In this document: one piece after another, positions 44,301 through 53,327 of the stretch | Position numbering within the stretch: position 1 is the first letter of the stretch | How the letters are laid out: each line of letters starts with the position of its first letter | Assembly: GCA_023251805.1 (NCBI GenBank) | Contig: JAHEYB010000017.1 | Coordinates: forward strand, 1-56,980 | DNA length: 56,980 nt | Direction: 5' to 3' | Origin: Bacteroidota bacterium | Lineage (GTDB): Bacteria > Bacteroidota > Bacteroidia > 2-12-FULL-35-15 | Notes under the pieces: generated by a model | Told to the model about the DNA's origin: nothing | Databases searched by the model: none | What the model saw: only the letters and a program-made list of their open reading frames with translations | Made by a program: the position numbers and the translations under genes

Positions 44301-47300
44301 AGTTGCACTACTGAATGTTCCGGAGCCGGTGGTTGTCCATGTAATAGAAGTTGCACTTCCACCCATTGTACCGGCTAAAGTATACGTTCCACTAGAACAA
44401 ATGGTAGCATTACCGCCTGCTGAAACTGTAGCAGCTGGGCTAATTGTCAACACCATATTGGAAGTTACAACCCCGCAAGGTCCCACAGGGTCGTTAGAAG
44501 TGATTGTTAAAGTTACTGTTCCTGCAGTTATATCCGCTGCAGAAGGAGTATAAATAGGAGTAGTAATATTTGGATTACTAAACGTACCGGTTCCGGAAGT
44601 TGTCCAAGTTACCAATGTTGCGCTTCCTCCCATTGTTCCTGCTAAAGTATAAGTTGAACCTGCACAAATTGACGCAGCAGCTCCAGCTGTTACAACTGCA
44701 GCAGGATTTATTGTTAAGGTCAAGAAATCAACAACAGCAGGACAAGGCCCCGCGGGGTCGTTTGTCGTAATTGTAAGTGTAACAGAACCAAAAGAAATGT
44801 CTGCAGCTGAAGGAGTATAAGTAGCTGTGGTTGATGTAGCTAGACTGAATGTTCCAGTTCCACTAGTTGTCCAGGTAATTGAGGTAGCACCGCCACCCAT
44901 TGAACCGGCCAAAGTATAAGTTGAACCAGCACAAATTGTTGCATTTGCTCCTGCAACAACTGTAGCTGCAGGATTTATTGTCAACACCATTGTTGCAGTA
45001 GCAGCAGGACAAGGGCCAGCAGGATCGTTTGAAGTAATGGTTAATGTTACTGTTCCGGCTGAAACATCAGCAGCTGAAGGTGTATAAATAGCCGTGGTAG
45101 AAGCCGTATTGTTAAATGTACCAGTACCACTTGTTGACCAAGTTATAGAAGTAGCACCTCCACCCATCGTTCCAGATAAGGAATAAGTAGAACCAGCACA
45201 AATTGTAGCAGCAGCTCCCGCAGAAACAGTAGCAGCAGGATTTATTGTTAACACCATTGAAGCTGTAGCAGAAGTACAAGGGCCGGCAGGGTCGTTGGTG
45301 GTTATGGTTAGAGTTACTGTACCCGCTGCAATATCAGCAGCTGAAGGGGTATAGGTTGCTGTTAAAGATGTTGCACTTGAGAAAGTTCCGGAGCCACTTG
45401 TTGTCCAAGTAATGCTTGTTGCACCACCACCCATTGTTCCTGCCAAAGTATAAGTTGAACCGGAGCAGATAGTAGCATTTGCCCCAGCTGTTACTGTTGG
45501 AATTGGATTAATGGTAAGAACTAAACTGCTTGTTGCTGCAGGACAAGGGCCAGCAGGATCATTTGTTGTTAAAGTTAATGTTACTGTACCCGCTGAAATA
45601 TCAGCTGCTGAGGGCGTATAAATTGCACCTAACAAAGCAGCATTATTAAATGTTCCTGTTCCACTGGTAGTCCAGGTTGAAGAAGTTGCTCCACCGCCAA
45701 TTGATCCAGATAACGTATAAGTAGAACCGGCACAAATTGTAGCAGCAGCTCCCGCAGAAACAGTAGCAGCAGGATTTATTGTTAACACCATTGAAGCTGT
45801 AGCAGAAGTACAAGGGCCGGCAGGGTCGTTGGTGGTTATGGTTAGAGTTACTGTACCCGCTGCAATATCAGCAGCTGAAGGGGTATAGGTTGCTGTTAAA
45901 GATGTTGCACTTGAGAAAGTTCCGGAGCCACTTGTTGTCCAAGTAATGCTTGTTGCACCACCACCCATTGTTCCTGCCAAAGTATAAGTTGAACCGGAGC
46001 AGATAGTAGCATTTGCCCCAGCTGTTACTGTTGGAATTGGATTAATGGTAAGCACTAAACTGCTTGTAGCTGCAGGACAAGGACCAGCTGGATCATTTGT
46101 TGTTAAGGTTAATGTTACTGTACCTGCTGAAATATCAGCTGCTGAGGGCGTGTAAATTGCACCTAACAAAGCAGCATTATTAAATGTTCCTGTTCCACTG
46201 GTAGTCCAGGTTGAACTAACAGCACTTCCACCAATAGCGCCTGCAAGTGTGTAAGTACTTCCGGCACAAATTGTGGCAGCACTTCCGGCAGCAGCAGTTG
46301 CAGCAGGATTAATGGTAAGAACCATAGTACTTGTTACAAAAGGACAAGGACCGGCAGGATCATTTGTGGTTAATGTTAATGTCACTGTCCCAGCTGCAAT
46401 ATCAGCAGCTGAAGGAGTATAAACTGCAGTAGCAGATGTTGCTAAACTGAATGTTCCTGTACCGGAAGTTGTCCACGTTAACGTAGTGGCGCTTCCACCA
46501 ATTGAACCAGCTAATGTATACGTTGAACCTGCGCATATTGTAGCTGCAGCTCCTGCATTGGCAGTTGCTTCAGCATTAATAGTTACAGTATTGTTGGCAC
46601 TTGCAGCAGCGCATCCACCAGATGCAACAATTGTATTTGTTACAGTATATGTTCCCGGAGTTGTAGCAGAAACATCAATTTGACCTGTGTTCACATTCAC
46701 AAATGTTAAGCCCGCAGGAACAGCTGAGAATGTACCGGCAGTAGCACCCCCGCTAAACGTTGGGAATGGATCGGCACCTGAAGTACAATATGGACCCGAA
46801 TAGCTAAATGTTGCAGTAGGTGCTAAAGTAATCGTAACACTCACGTTACTTGAATTTGGACAAGGACCGGGAGTTGTATATGTTACTGTATAAGTTCCTA
46901 AAGCACTCGCTGCTAAATTGATTGTTCCTGTTGCAGCATTAATAGATAGTCCTGCAGGAGAAGAAGTAAATGTTCCACCCGCAACACCTGTTACTGTTGG
47001 CGTTGGGTTAGCTCCAGTTTGACAATAAGTTGCAGAACCAAAAGTAAATGCTGCATTTTGTAAAGGAGTAATAGTTAACACAAGTACATCACTTACAGGG
47101 CCACAAGGACCGGCAGGGTCGTTTGATGTAATTGTTAACGTTACAGTTCCAGCTGCAATATCAGAAGCAGAAGGAGTATAAACAGGAGTTAAACTGGTTG
47201 TGCTGCTAAATGTACCACTTCCACTGCTTGTCCACGTTACCGAAGTTGTTGCTCCACCTTGAGAACCAGCCAATGTTAAGGTTTGATTAGCACATATAGT

Positions 47301-50300
47301 AGCGGTAGCAGGTCCTGCGTTAACAGTAGGGGCAGGATTGATGGTCAATACCATATTGGATGTAGCGGCAGGGCAAGGACCTGCGGGGTCGTTGGTGGTA
47401 ATAGTTAATGTTACAGTGCCTGCTGCAATGTCCGCTGCAGAAGGAGTATAAGTAGGTGTAACAGAAGTTGTACTGCTAAAAGTACCAGTTCCACTGGATG
47501 TCCAAGTAACAGTTGTTGCACTTCCACCAATTGAACCCGGAACTGAATAGGTAGTACCAGCGCAAATTGTAGCCGCAGGGCCTGCACTAGCAGTAGCTCC
47601 AGGGCTGATGGTTAAAACCATATTATCTGTAGCAACGCCACAAGGACCGGCAGGGTCGTTGGTTGTAATTGTTAGTGTTACTGTTCCGGCTGCAATGTCT
47701 GCTGCTGAAGGAGTATAAGTTGCTGTTGCAGAAGTAGAAGAACTAAAAGAGCCACTTCCGCTAGTTGTCCAAGTTAAAGTTGTAGCCCCTCCACCAATAG
47801 AACCGGCCAATGTATAAGTACTACCTGCACATATTGTCGCATCAACGTTTGCGTTTGCTGTAGCTGCAGGGTTTATTGTTACAACTAAGCTGCTTGTAGC
47901 AGCAGGGCAAGGACCGGCAGGGTCATTTGTAGTTATCGTTAAAGTTACTGTTCCCGCTGCGATATCCGCTGCAGATGGAGTATATGTTGTATTTACCAAA
48001 GTGGCATTTGCAAAAGTTCCCGTTCCGCTGGTGGTCCAAGTTGAAGTTGTTGCGCTTCCACCAATTGAACCCGAAAGAGTGACTGTGCTTCCAGAACAAA
48101 TTGTTTGATTAGCTCCTGCAGTTGCTGTTGCAGCAGGACTAATGGTTAAAACCATATTGTCGGTTGCTGCAGGACAAGGGCCTGCAGGGTCGTTGGTTGT
48201 AATTGTTAGTGTTACTGTGCCAGCGCTGATATCAGAAGCAGAAGGAGTATATGTAGCAGTAGCAGAAGAGGAAGAACTAAAAGAACCACTTCCGCTAGTT
48301 GTCCAAGTTAAAGTTGTAGCCCCTCCACCAATAGAACCGGCCAATGTATAAGTACTACCTGCACATATTGTCGCATCAACGTTTGCGTTTGCTGTAGCTG
48401 CAGGATTTATTGTTACAACTAAGCTGCTTGTAGCAGCAGGGCAAGGACCGGCAGGGTCATTTGTAGTTATCGTTAAAGTTACTGTTCCCGCTGCGATATC
48501 CGCGGCAGAAGGGGTATATGTTGTATTTACCAAAGAGGCATTTGCAAAAGTTCCCGTTCCACTGGTGGTCCAAGTTGAAGTAGTTGCGCTTCCACCAATT
48601 GAACCCGTTAACGTTACTGTATTTCCTGAACAAATTGTTTGGTTGGCTCCAGCAGCAGCTGTTGCGGCAGGATTTATCGTAAGAGTAATAAAGTCAGATG
48701 TCGCAGGACAGGGTCCTGCAGGATCATTTGTAGTAATTGTTAAAGTAACTGTTCCGGATGCAATATCAGCAGCAGAAGGAGTATATGTTGTAACAGGAGT
48801 TGAAGCACTAGCAAATGTCCCACTTCCACTGGTTGTCCAAGTAGAAGAAGTTGCACTTCCGCTAAAGCTTGCACCTGCAGTAGAATAAGTACTTCCAGCA
48901 CATATAATTGCTGTGGGAGGACCTGCATTAGCTCCTGCGGGTAAACTAATTGTAAGAATCATAAAATCCGTTACGGCATTACATGGTCCTGCGGGATTAT
49001 TAGTTGTTATCGTTAAAGTAACGGTGCCCGCTGCAATATCAGCAGCAGAAGGTGTATACACAGGATTTAAAATTGCGGAGTTACTAAATGTTCCTGTGCC
49101 ACTGGTTGTCCATGTAACTGTTGTTGCGCCACCACCCATTGATCCACCTAAAGTTGCTGTGCTACCGGAACAAATTGTTTGATCGGCAGCTGCACTCACT
49201 GTAGCGGCAGGGTTAATGGCCAATACCATTGCATCGTTCACTGCAGGACAAGGTCCGGCAGGGTCGTTGGTTGTATAAGTAATTGTTACTGTACCAGCTG
49301 CAATATCCGCTGCAGAAGGAGTATATACAGAAGTTGTAGATGTTGCCGAACTGAAAGAACCACTACCACTAGTTGACCAAGTAGCTGAAGTTGCCCCACC
49401 TCCAAAAGAACCGGCCATTGTAGCAGTTGTTCCCGAACAAATAATTTGATCAGCTCCAGCGTTGACAGTTGCGGGAGTGTTAACAGTAACGGTAGTTGTA
49501 GCCGTTTGGGATGCTCCGCACGTTCCCGATATGGTTACGGTGTAGGTAGTTGTTGATGCAGGCGAAACGACTATGGAAGCAGTGGTTCCACCACCGGGAG
49601 CCCATGAATAACTTGTTGCCCCGGTTGCAGTGGCCGTTAATGTAGTACTTGACCCTTGGCAGATGGTAGCAGGCGAAGCACTAGCGCTAACAGTTAATAC
49701 ACCAGCGGTAGCCGAAATGGAATAATCACATACATCACCTGCATAACCATCAATCATCAAATAATAAGTATTTCCAATCACAAGAGGAGTTGCTGTAATT
49801 GTTCCATTTGTTTCTACACCCGGATTCCAACAATTGGAGAAGGAAGTAAACGAAACACAATTTGTTGTACTATAAACCTCCATTTGAATACCTTGTGAAT
49901 TCAAACAGTTACCAACTGTAATGTCAAATGTTGCACTCGTAGCACTCGCAACAAAAGAAAGCCATGAGTTATTCTCAACTGAACCACAGAATCCGGCAGG
50001 AACTTGTGATGCGGTGTAACAGGAACTTGTGGAACCACAGTAGCCATTTAAATTACATATAGGGGTAGCTGCCAAACAATTGTCGTTTGCAGTTGGATTG
50101 GTACAAGGAATACCTGTAGCCCCAAAAGATAAATTCCAGGAATTTAAAAATCCAACATCACCACCAAAACCATCCGTAATACACAATGTCCACACACCAT
50201 TTCCACTAGTCCCATTATTTACGCAATTCATTGATCCTTCAGGACGATAAGATCCATTGAAAGGAGCGACTCCGGTTGTAACAGAGTTTAATACGTTTCC

Positions 50301-50609
50301 ATCAAAACAAGTAGTAATATAATTATCTCCAGCACCACCATTATTACTGGTCAGTAGGATAGATGCTCCTGATGGAGCAGTTAAATTTATTGTTAAATCT
50401 GCATCATAAGTATGAGTAAGATTAATGCAGCATGTGATTAAACCATTAGCAGGATTAAGTGTTCCAACCAAACCAACAACGTTGGCTGTGAAGCAGGTTG
50501 TTGCTAAATCGGGGACAGCACCAGTAGTTCCGGCAAATGTTTGAGCAGTAGTTTGCTTATTAAAAAATAAAAAACCAGCGATAAGAAAAAATAGTAGTTT
50601 TTGCTTCAT
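41367..50609 (-). CDS. Giant repeat surface protein with P-domain and T9SS type B sorting domain
   Basis: This 3080-aa protein has a signal peptide (LLFFLIAGFLFFNKQTTAQ). Residues 25-165 look like a proprotein-convertase P-domain (LTHTYDADLTINLTAPSG, GVWTLCITDGFGGDVG). A Cys-rich carbohydrate- or peptidase-associated module follows. Then come about 21 copies of an 89-residue beta module with the motifs TICAGSTYTL, WTTSGTGTF, YTPSAADIAAGTVTLTIT and NDPAGPC, interrupted three times by pairs of an about 80-residue module (FCQTGTNPIPTVTG, ATPAGLVFVSTATGEI). A PKD-like region (YFWTFGTGDTS) and a type B sorting domain (IIPNVFTPNGDNNNDVF, YNRWGQKEFEW) end it. It is probably a long filamentous adhesin. 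Thr, Ala and Gly dominate and GC is higher than in its neighbours. Confidence 0.9.
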   Translation of the reverse strand: MKQKLLFFLIAGFLFFNKQTTAQTFAGTTGAVPDLATTCFTANVVGLVGTLNPANGLITCCINLTHTYDADLTINLTAPSGASILLTSNNGGAGDNYITTCFDGNVLNSVTTGVAPFNGSYRPEGSMNCVNNGTSGNGVWTLCITDGFGGDVGFLNSWNLSFGATGIPCTNPTANDNCLAATPICNLNGYCGSTSSCYTASQVPAGFCGSVENNSWLSFVASATSATFDITVGNCLNSQGIQMEVYSTTNCVSFTSFSNCWNPGVETNGTITATPLVIGNTYYLMIDGYAGDVCDYSISATAGVLTVSASASPATICQGSSTTLTATATGATSYSWAPGGGTTASIVVSPASTTTYTVTISGTCGASQTATTTVTVNTPATVNAGADQIICSGTTATMAGSFGGGATSATWSTSGSGSFSSATSTTSVYTPSAADIAAGTVTITYTTNDPAGPCPAVNDAMVLAINPAATVSAAADQTICSGSTATLGGSMGGGATTVTWTTSGTGTFSNSAILNPVYTPSAADIAAGTVTLTITTNNPAGPCNAVTDFMILTISLPAGANAGPPTAIICAGSTYSTAGASFSGSATSSTWTTSGSGTFASASTPVTTYTPSAADIASGTVTLTITTNDPAGPCPATSDFITLTINPAATAAAGANQTICSGNTVTLTGSIGGSATTSTWTTSGTGTFANASLVNTTYTPSAADIAAGTVTLTITTNDPAGPCPAATSSLVVTINPAATANANVDATICAGSTYTLAGSIGGGATTLTWTTSGSGSFSSSSSATATYTPSASDISAGTVTLTITTNDPAGPCPAATDNMVLTISPAATATAGANQTICSGSTVTLSGSIGGSATTSTWTTSGTGTFANATLVNTTYTPSAADIAAGTVTLTITTNDPAGPCPAATSSLVVTINPAATANANVDATICAGSTYTLAGSIGGGATTLTWTTSGSGSFSSSTSATATYTPSAADIAAGTVTLTITTNDPAGPCGVATDNMVLTISPGATASAGPAATICAGTTYSVPGSIGGSATTVTWTSSGTGTFSSTTSVTPTYTPSAADIAAGTVTLTITTNDPAGPCPAATSNMVLTINPAPTVNAGPATATICANQTLTLAGSQGGATTSVTWTSSGSGTFSSTTSLTPVYTPSASDIAAGTVTLTITSNDPAGPCGPVSDVLVLTITPLQNAAFTFGSATYCQTGANPTPTVTGVAGGTFTSSPAGLSINAATGTINLAASALGTYTVTYTTPGPCPNSSNVSVTITLAPTATFSYSGPYCTSGADPFPTFSGGATAGTFSAVPAGLTFVNVNTGQIDVSATTPGTYTVTNTIVASGGCAAASANNTVTINAEATANAGAAATICAGSTYTLAGSIGGSATTLTWTTSGTGTFSLATSATAVYTPSAADIAAGTVTLTLTTNDPAGPCPFVTSTMVLTINPAATAAAGSAATICAGSTYTLAGAIGGSAVSSTWTTSGTGTFNNAALLGAIYTPSAADISAGTVTLTLTTNDPAGPCPAATSSLVLTINPIPTVTAGANATICSGSTYTLAGTMGGGATSITWTTSGSGTFSSATSLTATYTPSAADIAAGTVTLTITTNDPAGPCTSATASMVLTINPAATVSAGAAATICAGSTYTLSGSIGGGATSSTWTTSGTGTFNNAALLGAIYTPSAADISAGTVTLTLTTNDPAGPCPAATSSLVLTINPIPTVTAGANATICSGSTYTLAGTMGGGATSITWTTSGSGTFSSATSLTATYTPSAADIAAGTVTLTITTNDPAGPCTSATASMVLTINPAATVSAGAAATICAGSTYSLSGTMGGGATSITWSTSGTGTFNNTASTTAIYTPSAADVSAGTVTLTITSNDPAGPCPAATATMVLTINPAATVVAGANATICAGSTYTLAGSMGGGATSITWTTSGTGTFSLATSTTATYTPSAADISFGSVTLTITTNDPAGPCPAVVDFLTLTINPAAVVTAGAAASICAGSTYTLAGTMGGSATLVTWTTSGTGTFSNPNITTPIYTPSAADITAGTVTLTITSNDPVGPCGVVTSNMVLTISPAATVSAGGNATICSSGTYTLAGTMGGSATSITWTTTGSGTFSSATSPTAVYTPSAGDIAAGSVTLTITTNNPAGPCNAATDVMTLTINPAATVNAGPDNVICSNVTANLVGSFGGSASGVTWTTSGTGTFGSSTSASTTYSPSAADITAGTVTLTITSNDPAGVCGAVTDVMVLTINPQDNASFSYPSSTFCQTGTDPVATITGGATGTFVATPAGIVFIDATTGLIDVSASALGNYFITFNTSGICPNNSTISVTVTAAPNATMSYGTPFCQNGTAFPTFGAGASAGVFSATPAGLVFVSTSTGEIDLAASAAGTYTITNAIAAASGCAAASANTTVVIDPIPTVTAGIDGTICEGSAYSLSATMGGSASSITWTTSGSGTFSNTTSLTSTYTPSAADVSAGSVILTITTNDPAGVCTQITDIMTLTITPLDLATFNYTGSTFCQTGTNPIPTVTGLAGGTFSATPAGLVFVSTATGEINLAGSTLGTYDIIYTTNGVCPNTDTVSITITNAPSAVFSYSTPFCQTDADPFPTFPVGASGGVFSSTVGLVFVSTSTGEIDMSLSTPGTYTITNSIAAGGGCAAATANTIIVIDPSATANAGADGVICAGSTYTITGAAIGGSATTSTWTTSGSGTFDNTALLGATYTPSLADTTAGTVTLYLTTNDPAGACGAVLDSLVITINNTPPAPTATNPPAACFGSPISPISVTTSGSVTWYADAGLTSLVGTANPYTPTVSVTTNFWVTGTIGACQGPATMVTVTINPLPVADTSLVSIVDADCGTLTGSVSGITIVSGTSPFSYIWINASSSDTLLNLTNVGPGSYFLTVTDSNGCSITLGGLTGFVVNSSSNVVASFNTDTTSGETPLTVNFTNTSTGATSYFWTFGTGDTSTVFSPTYIYTPLGQFTPCLIATNAAGCADTACTTIDVFINSVFIIPNVFTPNGDNNNDVFTVQAIGLETMDAEIYNRWGQKEFEWHTTNGGWDGRTASGVEAPDGTYYYLIKAKGFDDKEYFEKGYFMLTR
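45191..46258 (-). repeat. Recent 534-bp duplication (two modules) inside the giant gene
   Basis: 45191-45724 and 45725-46258 are nearly identical base for base, apart from scattered changes toward the 46230 end. 534 bp is exactly two 89-residue modules, so the frame is kept. Confidence 0.88.
47741..48605 (-). repeat. Second near-identical pair at 534-bp distance in the giant gene
   Basis: About 330 bp from 47741 recur from 48275 with few changes (for example AACGTTTGCGTTTGCTGTAG in both). The same 534-bp period points to repeated unequal crossing-over in two-module steps. Confidence 0.82.
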
Positions 50610-50652
50610 AATTGGGTTAGTTATTGTTGCCTAAAATGGGAGTAAACGAATA

Positions 50653-51090
50653 TTATTTATTTTGTTTTTGTTTTTTAAGGTTGCTTATGTACGTGTACAT
50701 GTTATCAATTGGAACAGATACATCATCAATAATTATTTCAACGATTCCAACCTTTTTTAATATGTTTTGAACGAGTTCAGGCTTGAAGCTTTTTGCAAAT
50801 GTAATTGCCAGCAAGGCATTACTTTCAGCACTTACAGGCGACACTTGAACTTTTTTAACTCCGTCTTGAGCTCTTAGCAGAGCAGCAAACTTTTCACAAT
50901 CAATATCTTCAACGACATTAATCAAATAAAACGTATGGGTAACGAATTCACCGTCCACAGACTTACCGCTACCAGTAGTATATTTGAGTTTGTAAGAGGC
51001 TTTTTGGGTTTGGGAAAAAGAACTGAATGAAAATGCCATAAAAGCCAGTATGAATAAGGCTTTAAGCGAAAAGGAAAAGGAGTTTTTCAT
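50653..51090 (-). CDS. Small secreted protein, possibly ferredoxin-like (HMA-type) fold
   Basis: This 145-aa protein has a signal peptide (LFILAFMAFSFSSFSQ). The mature part alternates strands and helices in an order (THTFYLINVVEDIDCEKFAA, LLRAQDGVKKVQVSPVSA, LLAITFAKSFKPELVQNILK, KVGIVEIIIDD) that resembles a beta-alpha-beta-beta-alpha-beta heavy-metal-associated-like fold, but the CxxC is absent; only one Cys remains. It ends in a Lys-rich tail. It lies 43 nt before the 3080-aa gene on the same strand, so co-transcription is likely. Its job is unknown. Confidence 0.7.
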   Translation of the reverse strand: MKNSFSFSLKALFILAFMAFSFSSFSQTQKASYKLKYTTGSGKSVDGEFVTHTFYLINVVEDIDCEKFAALLRAQDGVKKVQVSPVSAESNALLAITFAKSFKPELVQNILKKVGIVEIIIDDVSVPIDNMYTYISNLKKQKQNK

Positions 51091-51182
51091 TATTTATCGC
51101 GATTTGTTAGTTTTAATTTGTCTAAATTACTATTAATCTGTTAAAATAAGATGCTTTTTAAGTCAATATAGTTGCACCTCAT

Positions 51183-53186
51183 TTAATGTTTTGACTTGGC
51201 CATAAAATCATAATATTTGTTCGCTTTCTCCAAATCGCCCTTGTCTTTAAAATAATTGGCCAAAAATGAGTTCAAAAACTTGTTATTCGAGTTCAGCCTG
51301 ATACACTCTTCAAAATACGGAATAGCCGTTGTTGTATCCCCTTTCATAAAGTAAACATTTCCAATATTTACATACAACACATCCGCCTTAATCCCTTTAT
51401 TAATAGCATTTTTATTTAATTCAATAATTTTATCGTACTGTTTGTCTTCGGCATACATTGCACTCAAAGAAAAATAAGTACTAATGAAATTCGGGTCAAC
51501 TTCTATCGATTTCAAGTAATGTTTTTCTGCATCAGCATAGTTTTTAGTCTTTGCCTCACAGGTGGCTAAGTTAAAGTATGCTTCAACATAATTTGTATCC
51601 AATGAAATTGCCTTTTTTAGATAGGGGATGGACTTTTCGGGTTTGTTGTAATACGTGTAATAAATCATCCCTAAATTGTTTAAAGAAGAGATATAATCAG
51701 GAATGATACGAACGGATTCAAGGTAGTACTTTTCAGCATTTTGAACATAAAATCGTTTTTGCTCCATACTCATATTCTTATTTTCCTTTATCTTTTGAAT
51801 AGATGCGGCAGCCACCAATGAGTTGGCGTGCGCTGATTCCGGAGCATTTTTAACATCCGTTTGATACAATGTAAACGTATCTTTCCAATCCTTAATTCTA
51901 GCAAAAGAGCGCCCTCCAAAAACTAAAATAAATACTCCCAATGTCATAAAAATAGGACTAGACAATTTTGGGAACGGTAGTTCTTTGTTTTCAAATGATA
52001 TCTTAAATCCTTTAAACAAAGCCCATGTAGCTACAAAACACAAACCCAAGGAAGGAATAAATTCAAAACGTTCTCCAACAATTCCAACCACAGGAACAAG
52101 GATATTGGTAAACATCGAAATAGTTACTAGAAAGAAAATTGCACCAAATATTTCTAAGCCTTTCGTTTTAATTTTTTTAATCACATAGTAAGTAAGTGCA
52201 AGTAGAACAAGCAATACAATCCAAACTACAGGAGTTGACCATGTGGCCAAAGGAATTTGATTATAGCCATAATAGGAAACGAGTGGGTGTGGAAAAATGA
52301 ACATTTTTATATAAAAATAAATGCTTTGCAAACCGGTTGGAATCCGTTCGAAAAGGTTAGAGCCTAGGTAAAGCGGGTTTTCCCAATCCAATGTTTTTCT
52401 TGAAAAATTATGATTTGCAATTTTATTCGCATATCTGTAAACAAGAACTGGAAGCAAGTAGGAGACAAAAATTGGAATCATGCGTTTGAAAGAAACATCT
52501 TTTAAAAACCAAAGTGTAAATGGAATTATTGCAACAATTGTCATTGCATCTTTTTTCGACATCAAACCAAAAAGAATAAAAAATGCTCCAAAAAATAAAT
52601 GGTAATATTTTTTAGTTTCGATAAATTTCAAATAAAAGAAAAGCGAAAGAATACAGCCTATAAAACTCAATATAACATCTCGATTTTTAATGCTGATTAC
52701 CACTTCGGAATGCAAGGGATGAATTAAAAATAAGGTAGTAATAATAAAAGGCACAAGCACAGAATATTTCGATAAAAACTTTTTAAGCGTTAAGAAAAGC
52801 AAGATGATACAAAGCGCATACAATAACACATTAAAAAAATGGCTGACATGTGGATTGACCCCAAAAAGCTGACATTCTATAGCGAAAGAAGTTTTTACAA
52901 TCGGGCGGTATTCATAGTTTGATTTTTGACTATTGATAACATAAGTGGTCTTAAAAAGTTCCGGAATTGCTTTAAATCCTTGTTGAACTAGTTGGTTATT
53001 TCTAACAACAAATTCATCATCCATGGAGTAATCATTTCTTATACTTTTTCCATAAATAAGAAAACACAAAAACACAAAAAACAGAATGATTCTCCTGTTG
53101 ATTTTTTTTTCTGTAGACACAGATGCATTCAATTTTTTTGTGGACTCGGGTATAATTGGAGCTGCTTGTTCTTTATTCTTTTTCAT
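51183..53186 (-). CDS. TMTC-like GT-C glycosyltransferase with C-terminal TPRs
   Basis: This 667-aa protein has about ten hydrophobic segments in residues 30-420, then four to five TPRs (about 450-660: YISSLNNLGMIYYTYYNKPE, AYFNLATCEAKTKNYADAEK, VLYVNIGNVYFMKGDTTTAI). The first lumenal/periplasmic loop carries NDYSMDDE, with the Asp pair expected of GT-C enzymes, and a later loop has HPLHSEVVISIKNRDVILS, resembling the TMTC O-mannosyltransferase pattern. It may transfer a sugar from a polyprenyl-phosphate carrier to exported proteins, possibly the adhesins encoded beside it. That target is inference. The TATATTTG box at 53221-53214 is its likely promoter. Confidence 0.8.
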   Translation of the reverse strand: MKKNKEQAAPIIPESTKKLNASVSTEKKINRRIILFFVFLCFLIYGKSIRNDYSMDDEFVVRNNQLVQQGFKAIPELFKTTYVINSQKSNYEYRPIVKTSFAIECQLFGVNPHVSHFFNVLLYALCIILLFLTLKKFLSKYSVLVPFIITTLFLIHPLHSEVVISIKNRDVILSFIGCILSLFFYLKFIETKKYYHLFFGAFFILFGLMSKKDAMTIVAIIPFTLWFLKDVSFKRMIPIFVSYLLPVLVYRYANKIANHNFSRKTLDWENPLYLGSNLFERIPTGLQSIYFYIKMFIFPHPLVSYYGYNQIPLATWSTPVVWIVLLVLLALTYYVIKKIKTKGLEIFGAIFFLVTISMFTNILVPVVGIVGERFEFIPSLGLCFVATWALFKGFKISFENKELPFPKLSSPIFMTLGVFILVFGGRSFARIKDWKDTFTLYQTDVKNAPESAHANSLVAAASIQKIKENKNMSMEQKRFYVQNAEKYYLESVRIIPDYISSLNNLGMIYYTYYNKPEKSIPYLKKAISLDTNYVEAYFNLATCEAKTKNYADAEKHYLKSIEVDPNFISTYFSLSAMYAEDKQYDKIIELNKNAINKGIKADVLYVNIGNVYFMKGDTTTAIPYFEECIRLNSNNKFLNSFLANYFKDKGDLEKANKYYDFMAKSKH

Positions 53187-53213
53187 TGCAATCCATTAAT
53201 ATTCTTTACACCT

Positions 53214-53221
53214 CAAATATA
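53214..53221 (-). promoter_or_regulatory. Candidate -7 box (TATATTTG) of the TMTC-like gene
   Basis: TATATTTG on the minus strand, about 27 nt before the ATG; the -33 region is weak. Confidence 0.5.
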
Positions 53222-53247
53222 ATTAAGTTTTTAGCATAATAAGAAAG

Positions 53248-53255
53248 TATTTTTG
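53248..53255 (+). promoter_or_regulatory. Alternative -7 box for the KAS III cassette (TATTTTTG)
   Basis: A second TAnnTTTG match on the plus strand; it would give a leader of about 65 nt. It is less favoured than 53306. Confidence 0.35.
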
Positions 53256-53305
53256 TACTTTTAATTCGAAAATCAAGGAAAATTATTTGCTAATTTTCAG
53301 ATTCC

Positions 53306-53313
53306 TAATTTTG
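53306..53313 (+). promoter_or_regulatory. Likely -7 box of the KAS III cassette (TAATTTTG)
   Basis: TAATTTTG with TTTG at 53286-53289 (16-nt spacer, slightly short). The predicted start is about 8 nt before the ATG at 53328. Confidence 0.55.
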
Positions 53314-53327
53314 TTCAATAAATAGAG

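Larger units (their letters stand above)
42385..49475 (-). repeat. Coding tandem repeats, about 21 units of about 267 bp
   Basis: I counted 21 occurrences of the TxNDPxGxC-type motif (or its NNP variant). Units are 89 codons where full length. Three interruptions by a different module pair lie near 42650-43120, 43430-43880 and 46580-47040. Confidence 0.88.

Noticed and set aside
42394-49376. Several plus-strand open frames inside the giant adhesin gene (with recurring VTVPAVISAAEGVY-like peptides)
   Set aside because: They are the regular antisense image of the 267-bp coding repeats and have no promoter or start context of their own.
42385-49475. CRISPR array
   Set aside because: Repeats are about 267 bp, in frame, without unique spacers, and code for protein modules.
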